Source: Saprospiraceae bacterium (GTDB lineage Bacteria; Bacteroidota; Bacteroidia; Chitinophagales; Saprospiraceae). Taken from it: 64,000 bases of DNA. Position 1 is the stretch's first letter, and the number at the start of each line of letters is the position of its first letter. Below are positions 18,048 to 28,736 of this stretch, one piece after another. The notes under the pieces were generated by a model. That model saw only the letters and a list, made by a program, of their open reading frames with translations, did not search any database and had not been told where the DNA came from. Both the position numbers and the translations under genes were made by a program. The DNA lies in NCBI GenBank assembly GCA_020628095.1, contig JAHDFP010000007.1:62001-126000 (forward strand). Reading direction: 5' to 3'.

Positions 18048-20511
18048 TAAGACCACTATACTGATATTATTCTATTTCCTTATCTCCCTGAGTATCAATG
18101 CACAGATCAATGGCATTATAAGAGATACAAAAACACAGGAAGGTATAGCAGAAGCAGAGATTATAGATGTTACAAGTGGTATGACTTCCACCACTAATCA
18201 AAAAGGGCAATTCTCTCTTGACACAGAACCTATAATTGGTCAGGAACTAATTCTTTTCGCAGAGGGGTATAATTTAAAAACGGTAGTCCTAGATTCTTTT
18301 TCTAATAATTATAGATATGGTCTCGAACCACTGGAGATACAACTTGCGGATCTCAATATTACGAGTCGCAAAAAAGAAGTTTTCGGAACAAGAAAACTAA
18401 AAGATATCGAAGGTACTTCCATCTTTGCTGGAAAGAAATCTGAGGTTGTTCTTATTGATCTGGTGAATGGAAATAAGGCTGCAAATGTAGGAAGACAAAT
18501 GTATGCCGAAATAACGGGACTGAACATATACGAAGGCTCCGATGGCGGAGTGCAACTTAATATAGGCGGTAGAGGTCTTGACCCAAATCGAACGTCTAAT
18601 TTCAATACACGCCAAAATGGTTATGATATCAGCGCTGATGTCCTTGGCTACCCAGAAAACTATTACACTCCACCATCAGAGTCCATAGAAGAAATAAAAA
18701 TATTGCGTGGTGCAAGTTCTTTGCAATATGGAACTCAGTTCGGGGGATTAGTGGATTTTAAAATAAGACGTATCCCTCGTTATAGAACTTGGGATTTCAG
18801 ACTTAGACAAACAGTGGGTTCCTATTGTTTTCATAATACATATAGCTCTATAGGTTACAATGCTGGCAAGTGGTCTACAGACGTTTTTTATAATTACAAA
18901 TCAGGGAACGGATACAGAGATAACAGCGATTTCTCAGCTCATAACGCATTCGTGTCAATGAGATATGACATATCAGATAATACACAGATTAGCACAGAGC
19001 TAACTTACTTTAATTATTTGGCGCAACAAGCAGGAGGACTTACGGATAGACAATTTGCTGAGACACCTCGACTAAGTACAAGAGAAAGAAATTGGTTCGG
19101 AGTGGATTGGCTGTTATATAATATCAAACTACTTCATTCTTTCAATAGCACTAACAAAATAGAGATTAGTTTATTTGGGCTTGATGCCCAACGCAAATCA
19201 GTAGGATTCCGAGGAGATCCATCTATACTAAATGAGAATCCGATTACCGGTCTGGACGAGGTAGATGCTAATGGAAATTATACTAATCCAAGAGACCTCA
19301 TAGTAGGAGATTTTAAGAATCTGGGTGTAGAGCTGCGATACTTAAAGGAACATAATCTAGTAAGTAAAAAATCAATTCTATTAGCAGGGGTAAAATATTA
19401 CAATGCTAATAACAAATCTCAACAAGGACCAGGTAGCCTAGAAGCAGATTCGAACTTTGAATTACAAACTAACGCTTTCCCTGATTATGCAAATCAATCC
19501 AACTTTGAATTTCCTAACCTGAATATAGCCGTCTTTGGAGAAAACATCTTTTATATCAAAGACAAGCTATCCATTACTCCAGGTTTTAGAATAGAGCGCA
19601 TTAAGACAAGGAGTCTGGGAAACTACCAACAGGTCGTTTTTGATTTAGCAAGAAACCCGATTGCTAATGAACGCTTTTACGAAGAGAGAGAACTAAGTCG
19701 CAACTTTATATTACTCGGACTAGGTATAGATTACAAAATCAAAGACAAGTTAAAATACCGATTCAATATTTCTGAGAACTATAGATCTGTCACGTTCAGC
19801 GATATCAGAGTTGTTAACCCAAGTTTTGTTATTGATGAGGATATCACAGACGAAAAAGGATACACAATAGAGACAGGTATAAGCGGTCAGTTAGATAAAG
19901 TAATATCTTTCGACATTAACCTATATAGCATTTTATACAATAATAGAATTGGGATCGTATTAGATGATCGGGCCAATAGAGTCAGGACCAATATCGGTAA
20001 CGCCATCATCTCCGGAACTGAATCCTTACTCAATTATATGCCTATAAATATTATCAGAAATAATAACGTGAAATATCGATTAACAACTTTCCTCAATACA
20101 GCTTTCACTTACTCACGTTATCTTGATGTACAATCTAATAATGTATCGGGTAATAAGGTAGAATTCATTCCCTCCGCCAATATCAAATCAGGCTTATCAT
20201 TCAGCATAGATAATTTTAAATTATCATTTCAGCATACCTATTTATCACAACAATATAGCGACGCCCAAAATAGCTTAGCTAGTAATAATGAAGATTTCCG
20301 AAGTGGTATCATAGGAGAAATTCCAGCCTATCAAATAGTCGATTTCTCTATCCAATACAAATGGAAATCCATACAAATAGATGCAGGAATAAATAATTTG
20401 ATGGATGAAAATTATTTTACGAGGAGGGCCACAGGATATCCAGGACCAGGAATCATACCATCGGATGGTCGATCTTTTTTTGTAACCCTTGGCTACATCT
20501 TTAAAGAGTAA
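18040..20511 (+). CDS. TonB-dependent receptor, FecA-like
   Basis: An 823-residue outer-membrane receptor. Order: signal peptide (to about residue 22), carboxypeptidase-regulatory-like domain (INGIIRDTKTQEGIAEAEI onward to about 105), plug domain (NVGRQMYAEITGLNIYEGSD ... IKILRGASSLQYGTQFGGL) and a 22-strand barrel ending FFVTLGYIFKE. The near-terminal RRATGYPGPGIIPSDGRSF is characteristic of FecA-type ferric-dicitrate receptors. With DUF4856, imelysin and HTTM upstream in one operon, iron-complex or other metal uptake is the most likely role; the exact ligand is unknown. Confidence 0.92.
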   Translation: MNNKTTILILFYFLISLSINAQINGIIRDTKTQEGIAEAEIIDVTSGMTSTTNQKGQFSLDTEPIIGQELILFAEGYNLKTVVLDSFSNNYRYGLEPLEIQLADLNITSRKKEVFGTRKLKDIEGTSIFAGKKSEVVLIDLVNGNKAANVGRQMYAEITGLNIYEGSDGGVQLNIGGRGLDPNRTSNFNTRQNGYDISADVLGYPENYYTPPSESIEEIKILRGASSLQYGTQFGGLVDFKIRRIPRYRTWDFRLRQTVGSYCFHNTYSSIGYNAGKWSTDVFYNYKSGNGYRDNSDFSAHNAFVSMRYDISDNTQISTELTYFNYLAQQAGGLTDRQFAETPRLSTRERNWFGVDWLLYNIKLLHSFNSTNKIEISLFGLDAQRKSVGFRGDPSILNENPITGLDEVDANGNYTNPRDLIVGDFKNLGVELRYLKEHNLVSKKSILLAGVKYYNANNKSQQGPGSLEADSNFELQTNAFPDYANQSNFEFPNLNIAVFGENIFYIKDKLSITPGFRIERIKTRSLGNYQQVVFDLARNPIANERFYEERELSRNFILLGLGIDYKIKDKLKYRFNISENYRSVTFSDIRVVNPSFVIDEDITDEKGYTIETGISGQLDKVISFDINLYSILYNNRIGIVLDDRANRVRTNIGNAIISGTESLLNYMPINIIRNNNVKYRLTTFLNTAFTYSRYLDVQSNNVSGNKVEFIPSANIKSGLSFSIDNFKLSFQHTYLSQQYSDAQNSLASNNEDFRSGIIGEIPAYQIVDFSIQYKWKSIQIDAGINNLMDENYFTRRATGYPGPGIIPSDGRSFFVTLGYIFKE

Positions 20512-20518
20512 AGCCTAG

Positions 20519-22882
20519 TTATTTCAGCACTAAAGTATGCCTAGCATGTTCCTCTATACGCTCAACAGATATCCAATAAGGTATCCACTCCTCTCGTTTC
20601 CATGTATTGAGTTGTGATCTATAGTAGGGGTGAAAAACTCTAGCGGCACTGCCGCCTGATAATGACCCCATAATTTTGTCATCATCACTGAGATCAGCGA
20701 CCATCCTAAAAGTACTAAACCAACCCGTATCAAAATTCTTATCAACGGTTTTGTTATATCCGCCTCTATTAATCGTGTGATTAGATCCATTCTTTGGTAT
20801 CACTTCTCCGCCTAATAAGTTATGCCCTATTCCCTCTTGTCTTAAAGGACTCGAGAAAGTGACTTGATGTACTTTACCCCAAGTCCACGCATTCATTCTT
20901 GATCCTAACTTGTCTTCTAATATTTTCTTGGCGCGCTGACCAGCTTCTATAATCAAGGATTCCAGAGATTCCTTTTCTTCGGTACTTATGTTATCTATAA
21001 AAACATGTTCGCCATCCAGTATCATGTTATCTATCCTCTGTTGCCAATAATATTGATTACCCCAATATGAAGACTCTAAATCATCGGGCAATTCGTCATT
21101 GAGGATTAAGTCTACTAACTCATAATAGATGGTATGATAGATTGTCGGTTCTACTTGATCTATCTTGTCTTGATAATTCCATGACTCCAGGGCATTGGCT
21201 AATTCTTTAGTGTCTTCTTGCGTAGCAAGCGCTTTGGCAAAAATAGGAGCGAGAGTTTCTGCCTGCTTGTTTTTGCAATCTATGACGAGATTCCACATTT
21301 CCTGAGCGTCCAGCTTGTCCTTTCCTTCCATCATTTCTATTATTCTCTTATACCGATAGTAAGGCGCAAAATGCGAACTATAGTAATATGCATAATCATC
21401 TGGTCTTGTATCATGATTAGCTGTTCCTACCCATCCCTTACTAGGGCTTTTAGTGCCAGGCAATTCTTCTGATGGAACAAAACCTGCCCACGTATCGCGT
21501 ATCGTCGCATCTCCGGGAATACTCCCATTATTATTCAGTCTCTTAGGAACAAGTCCCGTAGATTGGTGCGCAATCCCGCCTTGACTATCTGCCATGACAT
21601 AGTTAAAAAACATATTATCTATATCATATAAGGCCTTACTGAAATCGTCAATATTCTTTGCCTCCATAAAGCGCTCTAGTCCTAAAGAAGCACTTCTTGC
21701 ATAAGCCTGAGATGTTCTAAGACATACATCATCATCCGTCATTATTCCGAAACTTTCGAAATCAGAAATAATCGGACCTCGGATTGTTGATCTTACTACA
21801 ATTTCGACGTCAGTGCTATCCTTTACTTTTATGACCTCACGTCTTGTTTTGAGAGGCATATATACACCCTTATACAAAAAACTGTCACGGTCTATCCGCT
21901 CAATAAATAAATCCTGACTATCGCCGTATCCATTGGTTACACCGAAGGCCACATTTTCATTTCGACCAGAGATAATGCCTGGTATTCCAGGCAAAGAAAC
22001 ACCAACACATCTGAACTCAGGACAAAAAAGGCCGATAGGATAAAATATCCCCGGTAATAATCTAGCATCCAAATGTGGGTCATTCGCCAATATCGGTTTA
22101 CCAGATTTGGATTTACTACTGGCGATGGCCCAGTTGTTAGACCCCAATTCTGGTTTAGGCAATAAGCTATTGGGTTGTGATGGGTTCTTAATAGACTTAG
22201 GTATAGATTCTCCTATCGTCACAGAGTCGGACAAAAAAGAAAGTGGTCCTGTTCGGTCAGGGTTCAGATTCAGCGGTCGTAAGAGATCTGCATTCTTCAT
22301 GTGTGCGCTGAGATTGAGACTGAGGATTTCGTCATTCATATTCTGAGCCTGACTATACCCAATGAAGTGTATGAAAGCAAGCACCTCTTCTGGTGTCAAA
22401 TAAGTTACTTGCATACCCAACATATCCAATTCTTTGGGCCATTCTTCCGCACCCACATTCAAGTATGCGTTGAATCCTTCACAATACCAGCTGAGAAAAT
22501 TTTTAGAATCTTGATTAAGATGTATATAATTTTTCTTGGCTTGTGCTGTAAGGTTTAGTACGCGCATCTGTATATCTGATTGGAGCATAGATGGGCCGAG
22601 TATAGAAGCCAATTCACCTTTGATAATGGCTCGGTAAAAACTTAGCTGGAATAAGCGATCCTGTGCTTCTACATATCCCTGTCCTCTTATAGCATCAGGC
22701 TTGCTATCAGCTATCACATAAGACATGCCATATTCGTCGCGCTGTATTTTGATCGGAGCTATATTGTTTTCTATTAGGACTTCCCCTGATAGCTTATAGT
22801 TGTTGATATTTTTTATCCATAGGTAACTGACAAACAGGCCTGCCAAGATCAGGAATAATAGTCCGAGTAGTAATCTTTTCAA
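20519..22882 (-). CDS. Penicillin acylase family (Ntn-hydrolase) protein
   Basis: A 787-residue precursor of the penicillin-acylase family. The start TTG 22882 puts a signal/anchor helix (LLLGLLFLILAGLFVSYLWI) at the N-terminus. The autocatalytic cleavage site and nucleophile Ser are in PELGSNNWAIASSKS near residue 248; the new N-terminal Ser attacks amide substrates. The conserved YGMSYVIADSKPDAIRGQGY and ANDPHLDARLLPGIFY are present. Natural substrates may be acyl-homoserine lactones or N-acyl amino compounds; this is inference. The stop lies 7 bases from that of the receptor gene, convergent. Confidence 0.92.
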   Translation of the reverse strand: MKRLLLGLLFLILAGLFVSYLWIKNINNYKLSGEVLIENNIAPIKIQRDEYGMSYVIADSKPDAIRGQGYVEAQDRLFQLSFYRAIIKGELASILGPSMLQSDIQMRVLNLTAQAKKNYIHLNQDSKNFLSWYCEGFNAYLNVGAEEWPKELDMLGMQVTYLTPEEVLAFIHFIGYSQAQNMNDEILSLNLSAHMKNADLLRPLNLNPDRTGPLSFLSDSVTIGESIPKSIKNPSQPNSLLPKPELGSNNWAIASSKSKSGKPILANDPHLDARLLPGIFYPIGLFCPEFRCVGVSLPGIPGIISGRNENVAFGVTNGYGDSQDLFIERIDRDSFLYKGVYMPLKTRREVIKVKDSTDVEIVVRSTIRGPIISDFESFGIMTDDDVCLRTSQAYARSASLGLERFMEAKNIDDFSKALYDIDNMFFNYVMADSQGGIAHQSTGLVPKRLNNNGSIPGDATIRDTWAGFVPSEELPGTKSPSKGWVGTANHDTRPDDYAYYYSSHFAPYYRYKRIIEMMEGKDKLDAQEMWNLVIDCKNKQAETLAPIFAKALATQEDTKELANALESWNYQDKIDQVEPTIYHTIYYELVDLILNDELPDDLESSYWGNQYYWQQRIDNMILDGEHVFIDNISTEEKESLESLIIEAGQRAKKILEDKLGSRMNAWTWGKVHQVTFSSPLRQEGIGHNLLGGEVIPKNGSNHTINRGGYNKTVDKNFDTGWFSTFRMVADLSDDDKIMGSLSGGSAARVFHPYYRSQLNTWKREEWIPYWISVERIEEHARHTLVLK

Positions 22883-22950
22883 AATTTAAAGTAGGTTTTT
22901 AATTAAGCTATTTATTAAATGTGCAGCTGAGAACTAGTTAATTCTGACGA

Positions 22951-23682
22951 CTAGGTACTCGCCAGATATTTGGAATACTCAAAACCACCATTCCTTTTTA
23001 TACAGCATTTAATATAACTCAAATTTTCTGAACCCTCGTCTCCATAAAAAAAGTTATATATCAAAATTGCATCCTGGGTCTGTCCATACTGCTTTAAGAA
23101 TCCTTTTAAAAATTTTAGTTCGCTTTCATTTAGAGCAGAAGAATTATCCAATCCGCTTTGCACATAAACTTCTTGGTCCAGACAGTCTTGTAAGGATTGT
23201 GGCTGGCCATTCTCTACCCAAAACATCGTGCGTCTCAGATACTCTATTATTCTTTCGCGTATATTAATCTCCGACAAAACCTCACTTGTCCAAAAGATAG
23301 GCGTACAAAAGCCCCTATTCAATAAGTTGACAAATTCAAATTTACTTTTGTAATCTGTCGTATAATGCTCAGACCAAGAGCCTTCTACATCATCCACCAG
23401 ATTGATGGCGACTTGGATCACCCTATTATCAATATTTATATTATCATTAGTTTCATCTATAACTTCATTCAGTATAGATTCTGCTCCTAATTCTATAAGC
23501 TTATTAAGTTGGGCGGATGCCACTTGATTTCCCATCGGATTGAAAGAGGCAATGGGTAAGATCATATCCTCCTTTTCTATACCTTGTAATAGATAGAGAT
23601 ATTTGTCGAAACGCTCTTTGCTTCTGGGCATATCATAGAGCGCTCTTATTTTGCTGAGGATGGGTATGGGCTCGAATTGCAT
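22951..23682 (-). CDS. Hypothetical protein downstream of aroC
   Basis: A 243-residue soluble, acidic, mostly helical protein beginning MQFEPIPILSKIRALYDMPR, with no signal peptide. I do not recognise a family or catalytic motif. It begins 13 bases after the aroC stop on the same strand, so it is probably co-transcribed with aroC, but nothing links it to aromatic synthesis. Confidence 0.7.
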   Translation of the reverse strand: MQFEPIPILSKIRALYDMPRSKERFDKYLYLLQGIEKEDMILPIASFNPMGNQVASAQLNKLIELGAESILNEVIDETNDNINIDNRVIQVAINLVDDVEGSWSEHYTTDYKSKFEFVNLLNRGFCTPIFWTSEVLSEINIRERIIEYLRRTMFWVENGQPQSLQDCLDQEVYVQSGLDNSSALNESELKFLKGFLKQYGQTQDAILIYNFFYGDEGSENLSYIKCCIKRNGGFEYSKYLAST

Positions 23683-23695
23683 GACTGAGCAATTA

Positions 23696-24781
23696 TTAGC
23701 TTGGCCTATGATACGCTTGATACCTAAGAAAATGATCCATTATAACCAATGCAGCCATTGCCTCCACAATAGGAACTGCACGAGGAACCACACAGGGATC
23801 ATGTCGGCCTTTCCCCTTTACAGTAACAGATTGCCCAGTGTGATCTATGCTTTTCTGGTCTCTCATGATGGTTGCCACAGGCTTAAAGGCCACATTAAAG
23901 TATATGTCCATACCGTTACTGATACCTCCCTGAATTCCACCAGAATTATTGGATGTGGTCATGACTTCTTCACCCTGTTTTTCTATGATGTCATTATGAG
24001 CCGATCCGCGCATTGTAATGCAATCAAAACCAGAACCATACTCGAAACCCTTGACAGCATTAATAGATAACATGGCCTTACCTAGATCAGCATGTAACTT
24101 ATCAAAAACTGGCTCGCCCAAACCTATAGGACAAACTGATATATTGCAAGTAATTTTTCCACCGATGGTATCGCCTTCTTTTTTTATAGTTTCTACAAGA
24201 GCCTGCATCTGATGGGCTTTATCCAGATCAGGACAGCGCACTATATTCTCTTCTGTCAGTGACCAATTGATATCCTTGACATGAGTATCCAGACTAATGT
24301 GGCCTATCTGAGTTACACCTGCATTGATATAGATACCTTGTGATCTAAGATAGGTTTTGGCAATAGCTCCAGCTGCAACTCTAGCCACCGTTTCTCTGGC
24401 CGATGAGCGACCGCCTCCCCGATAGTCTCTGATGCCATATTTTTTTTGATAGACATAATCAGCATGAGATGGTCTGTAGCTATCCTTGATATGACTATAG
24501 TCCTTTGATTTTTGGTCTTTATTCGGTATAAAAATAGAGATGGGCGTACCGGTCGTTTTACCCTCGAACACACCTGATTGTATCACGAATCGGTCATCTT
24601 CCTTTCTTTGGGTCACTATTTTGGACTGTCCTGGTTTACGTCGATTTAGTTCTGATTGGATATAGTTTTCGTCTATTTCCACCATAGGAGGGCATCCATC
24701 TATGATGACTCCCATACCGAGGCCATGTGATTCACCAAAAGTGGTGATTCTGAATATTTTTCCAAAACTATTTCCGCCCAT
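23696..24781 (-). CDS. aroC: Chorismate synthase
   Basis: Last step of the shikimate pathway: 5-enolpyruvylshikimate-3-phosphate to chorismate, with reduced FMN. The protein is 361 residues, the usual length, starting [20 protein letters not shown]. Family motifs are intact: [35 protein letters not shown] and the C-terminal [20 protein letters not shown]. Divergent from mutS2 with about 80 bases between starts. Confidence 0.97.
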   Translation of the reverse strand: MGGNSFGKIFRITTFGESHGLGMGVIIDGCPPMVEIDENYIQSELNRRKPGQSKIVTQRKEDDRFVIQSGVFEGKTTGTPISIFIPNKDQKSKDYSHIKDSYRPSHADYVYQKKYGIRDYRGGGRSSARETVARVAAGAIAKTYLRSQGIYINAGVTQIGHISLDTHVKDINWSLTEENIVRCPDLDKAHQMQALVETIKKEGDTIGGKITCNISVCPIGLGEPVFDKLHADLGKAMLSINAVKGFEYGSGFDCITMRGSAHNDIIEKQGEEVMTTSNNSGGIQGGISNGMDIYFNVAFKPVATIMRDQKSIDHTGQSVTVKGKGRHDPCVVPRAVPIVEAMAALVIMDHFLRYQAYHRPS

Positions 24782-24827
24782 AGATATTAGATATATGTAA
24801 CAAATATCACACCTATTTACTGGATAA

Positions 24828-24857
24828 TTGTTAATTATTTCGAGTCATATATCTTTG
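24828..24857 (+). promoter_or_regulatory. Promoter of mutS2 (-33 TTG, -7 TATCTTTG)
   Basis: TATCTTTG at 24850-24857 matches TAnnTTTG, with TTG at 24828-24830, a 19-base gap as expected. The -7 box ends only 4 bases before the mutS2 ATG at 24862, so the mRNA is probably leaderless. Confidence 0.65.
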
Positions 24858-24861
24858 CATC

Positions 24862-27240
24862 ATGCTTGTGTATCCTGAGGATTTATACGAAAAATTAGAG
24901 TTCAATAAGATATTGGAGAGGCTGAGTGACCATTGCATGGGTATGCCAGCAAAAAACAAGATCCTAAAGATGAAAGTCTTTGACTCATCTGCTCTTATCA
25001 ATGATATGCTAGATGAGATACTAGAGTACCAGCTATCTATAGACATGCAGATGGATTTTCCACTGTATCATTATGAATCGGTCCTAGAAGAACTGCGATT
25101 GCTGAGAACAGAAAATTATGTACTGGAGCTAGAGTCTTATCTACGCATCAATAATCATCTCAGACTGATACATAGCATAACTGACTTTTTCCGTGATAAA
25201 GAGAGAAAGGAAAAGTTACCACTGCTACATAGAATATCGCTACAGATCATTCTCGACCCTGCCCTATTAAAAATGTTTGACCAAATATTTTCTGACGAAG
25301 GAAAGATCAAACCAACCGCTTCTCCTGAGCTTAAGAACATATTCTCAGCGATCTCATCTAAGGAAAGAGAACTGGACAGACTCTTCCGATCTATAATCGA
25401 AAAATACAAGCGTGCTAATTATCTGTCTGAGAATCTAGAGGGTTTCAAAAATAGTCGGCGTGTATTATCTGTGAGCGCAGAAAACAAAAGGAAGGTCAAA
25501 GGAATCATACATGACGAGTCCGCCACAGGAAAGACAGTCTATATAGAGCCTCAGGAAGTTGTCGAGTTAAATAATGACCTATTCGAGTTGGAAACTCAAA
25601 AGAGACATGAGGTGTATAAAATATTAAGAAATCTGAGTAATCAACTGAGACCTCATCTTGATGATTTTCTGCTATGGGAACGTATACTCATTCGATATGA
25701 CATTATAAGATCCAAAGCCATATTCGCCAGAGAATATAATGGTACAAAACCCAAAGTAAACCCTAAACAGTCATTTTCACTAAATGAGATTGTGCATCCC
25801 CTACTCTACATTCTCAACCAAAAACAAGATAAAAAGACCGTTCCCTACACCCTTAGACTAGAACCTAACAAACCTCTGCTGGTCATCAGTGGTCCCAATG
25901 CTGGTGGAAAAACCGTCGCGCTAAAAGCCTTAGGCCTAAACCAACTCATGTTCCAATCAGGGATGCTGGTGGCTATCGGTGACGACTCAGAAATGTGCGT
26001 TTTCTCCAAAATAATGATCGACATCGGAGATCAACAAACGATAGAAGGAGATCTCAGTACATACAGTTCGAGACTATTGAATATGAAATTTTTCATAGAA
26101 AAAGCGGATAAAAAGTCACTCGTGCTTATAGATGAATTTGGTAGTGGGTCTGATCCGAAAGTCGGAGGAGCGATTGCTGAAGGTGTCTTGGATCAATTGG
26201 TTAGAAAATCATGCTTTGGACTAATTACAACGCATTATTCCAATATCAAAAATTACGCTTACAAGTCTAAAAAAATACTGAATGGTGCCATGTTATTTGA
26301 CAGGGACGAATTGAAGCCGACATTCAGGCTAAAGGTGGGTCAGCCAGGAAGTTCTTTTGCTTTTGAGATTGCGGATAAAATCGGGATGCCAGAGCACATC
26401 ATCAATTATGCTAAAAAGAAAGCGGGTAAAGATGCCAAGACTGTTGATAGGCTACTTATAGACTTACAGCATGAGAAAAAAGCATTGGAAGAGAAGCTTT
26501 TAGAAAATTATGACGAATCTTTCAAACTAAAAAAGCTCATCAAAAACTATGAGCAAATGAAAGATGAACTATCCATCAAACGTAAAAAGCTAAAACTCGA
26601 AGCCAAAGAAAAAAAATATCTCAATCTGTCAGAATATGAAAAGGAACTCCAAAAACTAATCAGAGATATAAAAAAGGACAAAAAAATAGAAACTGCCCAG
26701 GCTGCGCTGAAGGAAATAAAGCAAAAGAGAAAAGAGGAGAAAAGCGAAATGTCCGATCTGTCTGAGGCCGTATTCAAAAAACAAATAGAACAGGTCAAAA
26801 CACTGGAAATAGGGCAATTTGTCAAACTTAGGTCCGGTGGTGAATCTGGGAAGGTGATCGGTTTTGACGATAAGAAAGTACAAATCGAGATGGGTATCAT
26901 GAACTTTGAAGTACCTCGATCCGAGATCATCCTAGCCAATGAACCCATCGAAACCAAAACAAAAAGTATAACTACCGATACTCTTGTCAATACTCAGACA
27001 CTGGAGTCCAAGCTGGATATACGTGGTTATACTAAGATGGATGCTAATGACTCTGTAGAAGAGTTCCTGGATAACGCGCTGATAAGTAGTCTTACTCAGG
27101 TTAAGATACTACATGGCAAAGGATCAGGCGTACTCAAAAAAGTAGTTTGGCAAAAAGCAAAAGAATACAAAGACATCAAGAAAATATGGCATCCCAATGA
27201 AGATTTTGGTGGTGTAGGTGTCACTTTGATCTCTTTTTAG
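24862..27240 (+). CDS. mutS2: MutS2 family ATPase with Smr domain
   Basis: A 792-residue MutS2 homologue: a MutS-like core and clamp, an ATPase domain with Walker A GPNAGGKTVALKALG (near residue 343) and Walker B SLVLIDEFGSGSDP, a long coiled-coil (residues 520-640), and a C-terminal Smr nuclease domain (LDIRGYTKMDANDSVEEF ... VKILHGKGSGVLKK). MutS2 lacks the mismatch-recognition domain; it suppresses recombination and, in some bacteria, senses collided ribosomes. Length is normal for the family. Confidence 0.96.
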   Translation: MLVYPEDLYEKLEFNKILERLSDHCMGMPAKNKILKMKVFDSSALINDMLDEILEYQLSIDMQMDFPLYHYESVLEELRLLRTENYVLELESYLRINNHLRLIHSITDFFRDKERKEKLPLLHRISLQIILDPALLKMFDQIFSDEGKIKPTASPELKNIFSAISSKERELDRLFRSIIEKYKRANYLSENLEGFKNSRRVLSVSAENKRKVKGIIHDESATGKTVYIEPQEVVELNNDLFELETQKRHEVYKILRNLSNQLRPHLDDFLLWERILIRYDIIRSKAIFAREYNGTKPKVNPKQSFSLNEIVHPLLYILNQKQDKKTVPYTLRLEPNKPLLVISGPNAGGKTVALKALGLNQLMFQSGMLVAIGDDSEMCVFSKIMIDIGDQQTIEGDLSTYSSRLLNMKFFIEKADKKSLVLIDEFGSGSDPKVGGAIAEGVLDQLVRKSCFGLITTHYSNIKNYAYKSKKILNGAMLFDRDELKPTFRLKVGQPGSSFAFEIADKIGMPEHIINYAKKKAGKDAKTVDRLLIDLQHEKKALEEKLLENYDESFKLKKLIKNYEQMKDELSIKRKKLKLEAKEKKYLNLSEYEKELQKLIRDIKKDKKIETAQAALKEIKQKRKEEKSEMSDLSEAVFKKQIEQVKTLEIGQFVKLRSGGESGKVIGFDDKKVQIEMGIMNFEVPRSEIILANEPIETKTKSITTDTLVNTQTLESKLDIRGYTKMDANDSVEEFLDNALISSLTQVKILHGKGSGVLKKVVWQKAKEYKDIKKIWHPNEDFGGVGVTLISF

Positions 27241-27292
27241 CATCCCTTCTTATTGCGAGCATCGTTTTTGTATTCTTTTTAGTTTTATAATT

Positions 27293-28720
27293 ATGAAGAA
27301 ACTTGGATTATCATTAGTGCTCGTATCGGCGGTCTACTGCCTTAGTCTGGGCACGATAGACTTAGACAATTTATACAACTACGCTTTTCAATACATTCCT
27401 GATTATATACAACTGGATAATACACGGGATAATGCCATCACGGACGAAGGTGCGACCTTAGGTCGGGTGCTCTTTTATGATAAGAAATTGTCCTCTGATA
27501 ACAATACGGCATGTGCCAGCTGTCATCAGCAAGAAGCGGCCTTTGGTGATCTTAATACATTGAGTATTGGGTCATTTGGGTTGACTGGAAGACACTCTAT
27601 GAGATTAGTCAATGCCAGGTTTTCAGAAGAACCAAAATTTTTCTGGGATGAAAGAGCTTTGACTTTGGAAGAGCAGACAACGCAGCCTATACAAGATCAT
27701 ACGGAGATGGGTTATAGCGGAGAATTTGGCAATCCAGACATAAGCGAACTCCTAACCAAATTAGATACGGTTTCCTATTATGAAACCTTATTCGAATTGG
27801 CTTTTGGAGACTCAGAAATTACTGAAGATAGAATACAATTAGCATTAGCACAATTTGTCAGAAGTATTCAGTCTTTTGATTCGAGATATGATGCAGGAAG
27901 AGCGATGGTCAATGGTGACCCTATCCCTTTTCCTAATTTCACAGATGATGAGAATGCAGGTAAGAAGTTGTTCTTAGAGAGAGTACAATTTGATGGTAAT
28001 GGCAACCGAATAGGAGGCGGAGTGGCCTGCGCAAGCTGCCATATTCCACCTTCCTTTTCTATAGATGATCAGAGTAGAAGTAATGGCGTCTTTTTAGCTG
28101 CCAATGGATTTGATACAGATGAGGGCATTACGAGATCTCCCACACTGAGAGACATTTTTCATCCAGATGGTTCACTTAATGGTCCGCTAATGCATAATGG
28201 GCAGTTTACCAGTATAAGGCAAGTATTAGAGCATTATAATGACATAGAGGGTGTCACTGGCAACGCGAGTCCGCCTGTCCTTGATGCGAGGCTGAAAGAC
28301 GGACGGTTCGTGCAAAAGCTCAATATGACCGAGGAAGAGTATGCACAGGTCACTGCCTTCTTACTTACTCTTACAGGAGAAGATGTCTACACTAATGAGA
28401 TGTGGTCTGATCCATTCGATGCAGATGGTGGTCTCACTATTATGGGTGGTAATCCACTCAGTTCTTCTAATCTGGAATCTAAAAACGATGTAGAAATTTA
28501 TCCTAATCCAGTTATAGAGACATTGCATCTACGAAATATTCCTGAAGAGTCTCAAATCATGGTCTTTGATCAGAATGGTCGATTGATGGCAAATACACAG
28601 ACTGACGGACGCGGTAAGCATAGCATAGATTTTACAACTTTCGAAACAGGTATCTATTTTGTGCAATCACAGAACATGAATGGAGAACTTATTATGGTAA
28701 AGCGAATATTCAAAATTTAG
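27293..28720 (+). CDS. Di-haem cytochrome c peroxidase with T9SS C-terminal tail
   Basis: A 475-residue exported haem protein. Signal peptide at residues 1-20, then two c-type haem sites: CASCH at about 74-78 and CASCH at about 245-249, both in a CcpA/MauG-type fold (GRVLFYDKKLSSDNNTACAS, MGYSGEFGNPD). The last 80 residues are a Por/type IX secretion sorting domain (VEIYPNPVIETLHLRNIPEE ... GIYFVQSQNM, MVKRIFKI), so the protein is probably displayed at the cell surface. The family reduces H2O2 or oxidises substrates; a surface location is less usual and suggests an extracellular role. Confidence 0.92.
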   Translation: MKKLGLSLVLVSAVYCLSLGTIDLDNLYNYAFQYIPDYIQLDNTRDNAITDEGATLGRVLFYDKKLSSDNNTACASCHQQEAAFGDLNTLSIGSFGLTGRHSMRLVNARFSEEPKFFWDERALTLEEQTTQPIQDHTEMGYSGEFGNPDISELLTKLDTVSYYETLFELAFGDSEITEDRIQLALAQFVRSIQSFDSRYDAGRAMVNGDPIPFPNFTDDENAGKKLFLERVQFDGNGNRIGGGVACASCHIPPSFSIDDQSRSNGVFLAANGFDTDEGITRSPTLRDIFHPDGSLNGPLMHNGQFTSIRQVLEHYNDIEGVTGNASPPVLDARLKDGRFVQKLNMTEEEYAQVTAFLLTLTGEDVYTNEMWSDPFDADGGLTIMGGNPLSSSNLESKNDVEIYPNPVIETLHLRNIPEESQIMVFDQNGRLMANTQTDGRGKHSIDFTTFETGIYFVQSQNMNGELIMVKRIFKI

Positions 28721-28736
28721 AATCTCTAAAACAAAG

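Noticed and set aside
26547-26990. 147-codon frame opposite the mutS2 coiled coil
   Set aside because: Shadow of Lys/Glu-rich codons on the other strand, giving a false Ser/Phe-rich protein.
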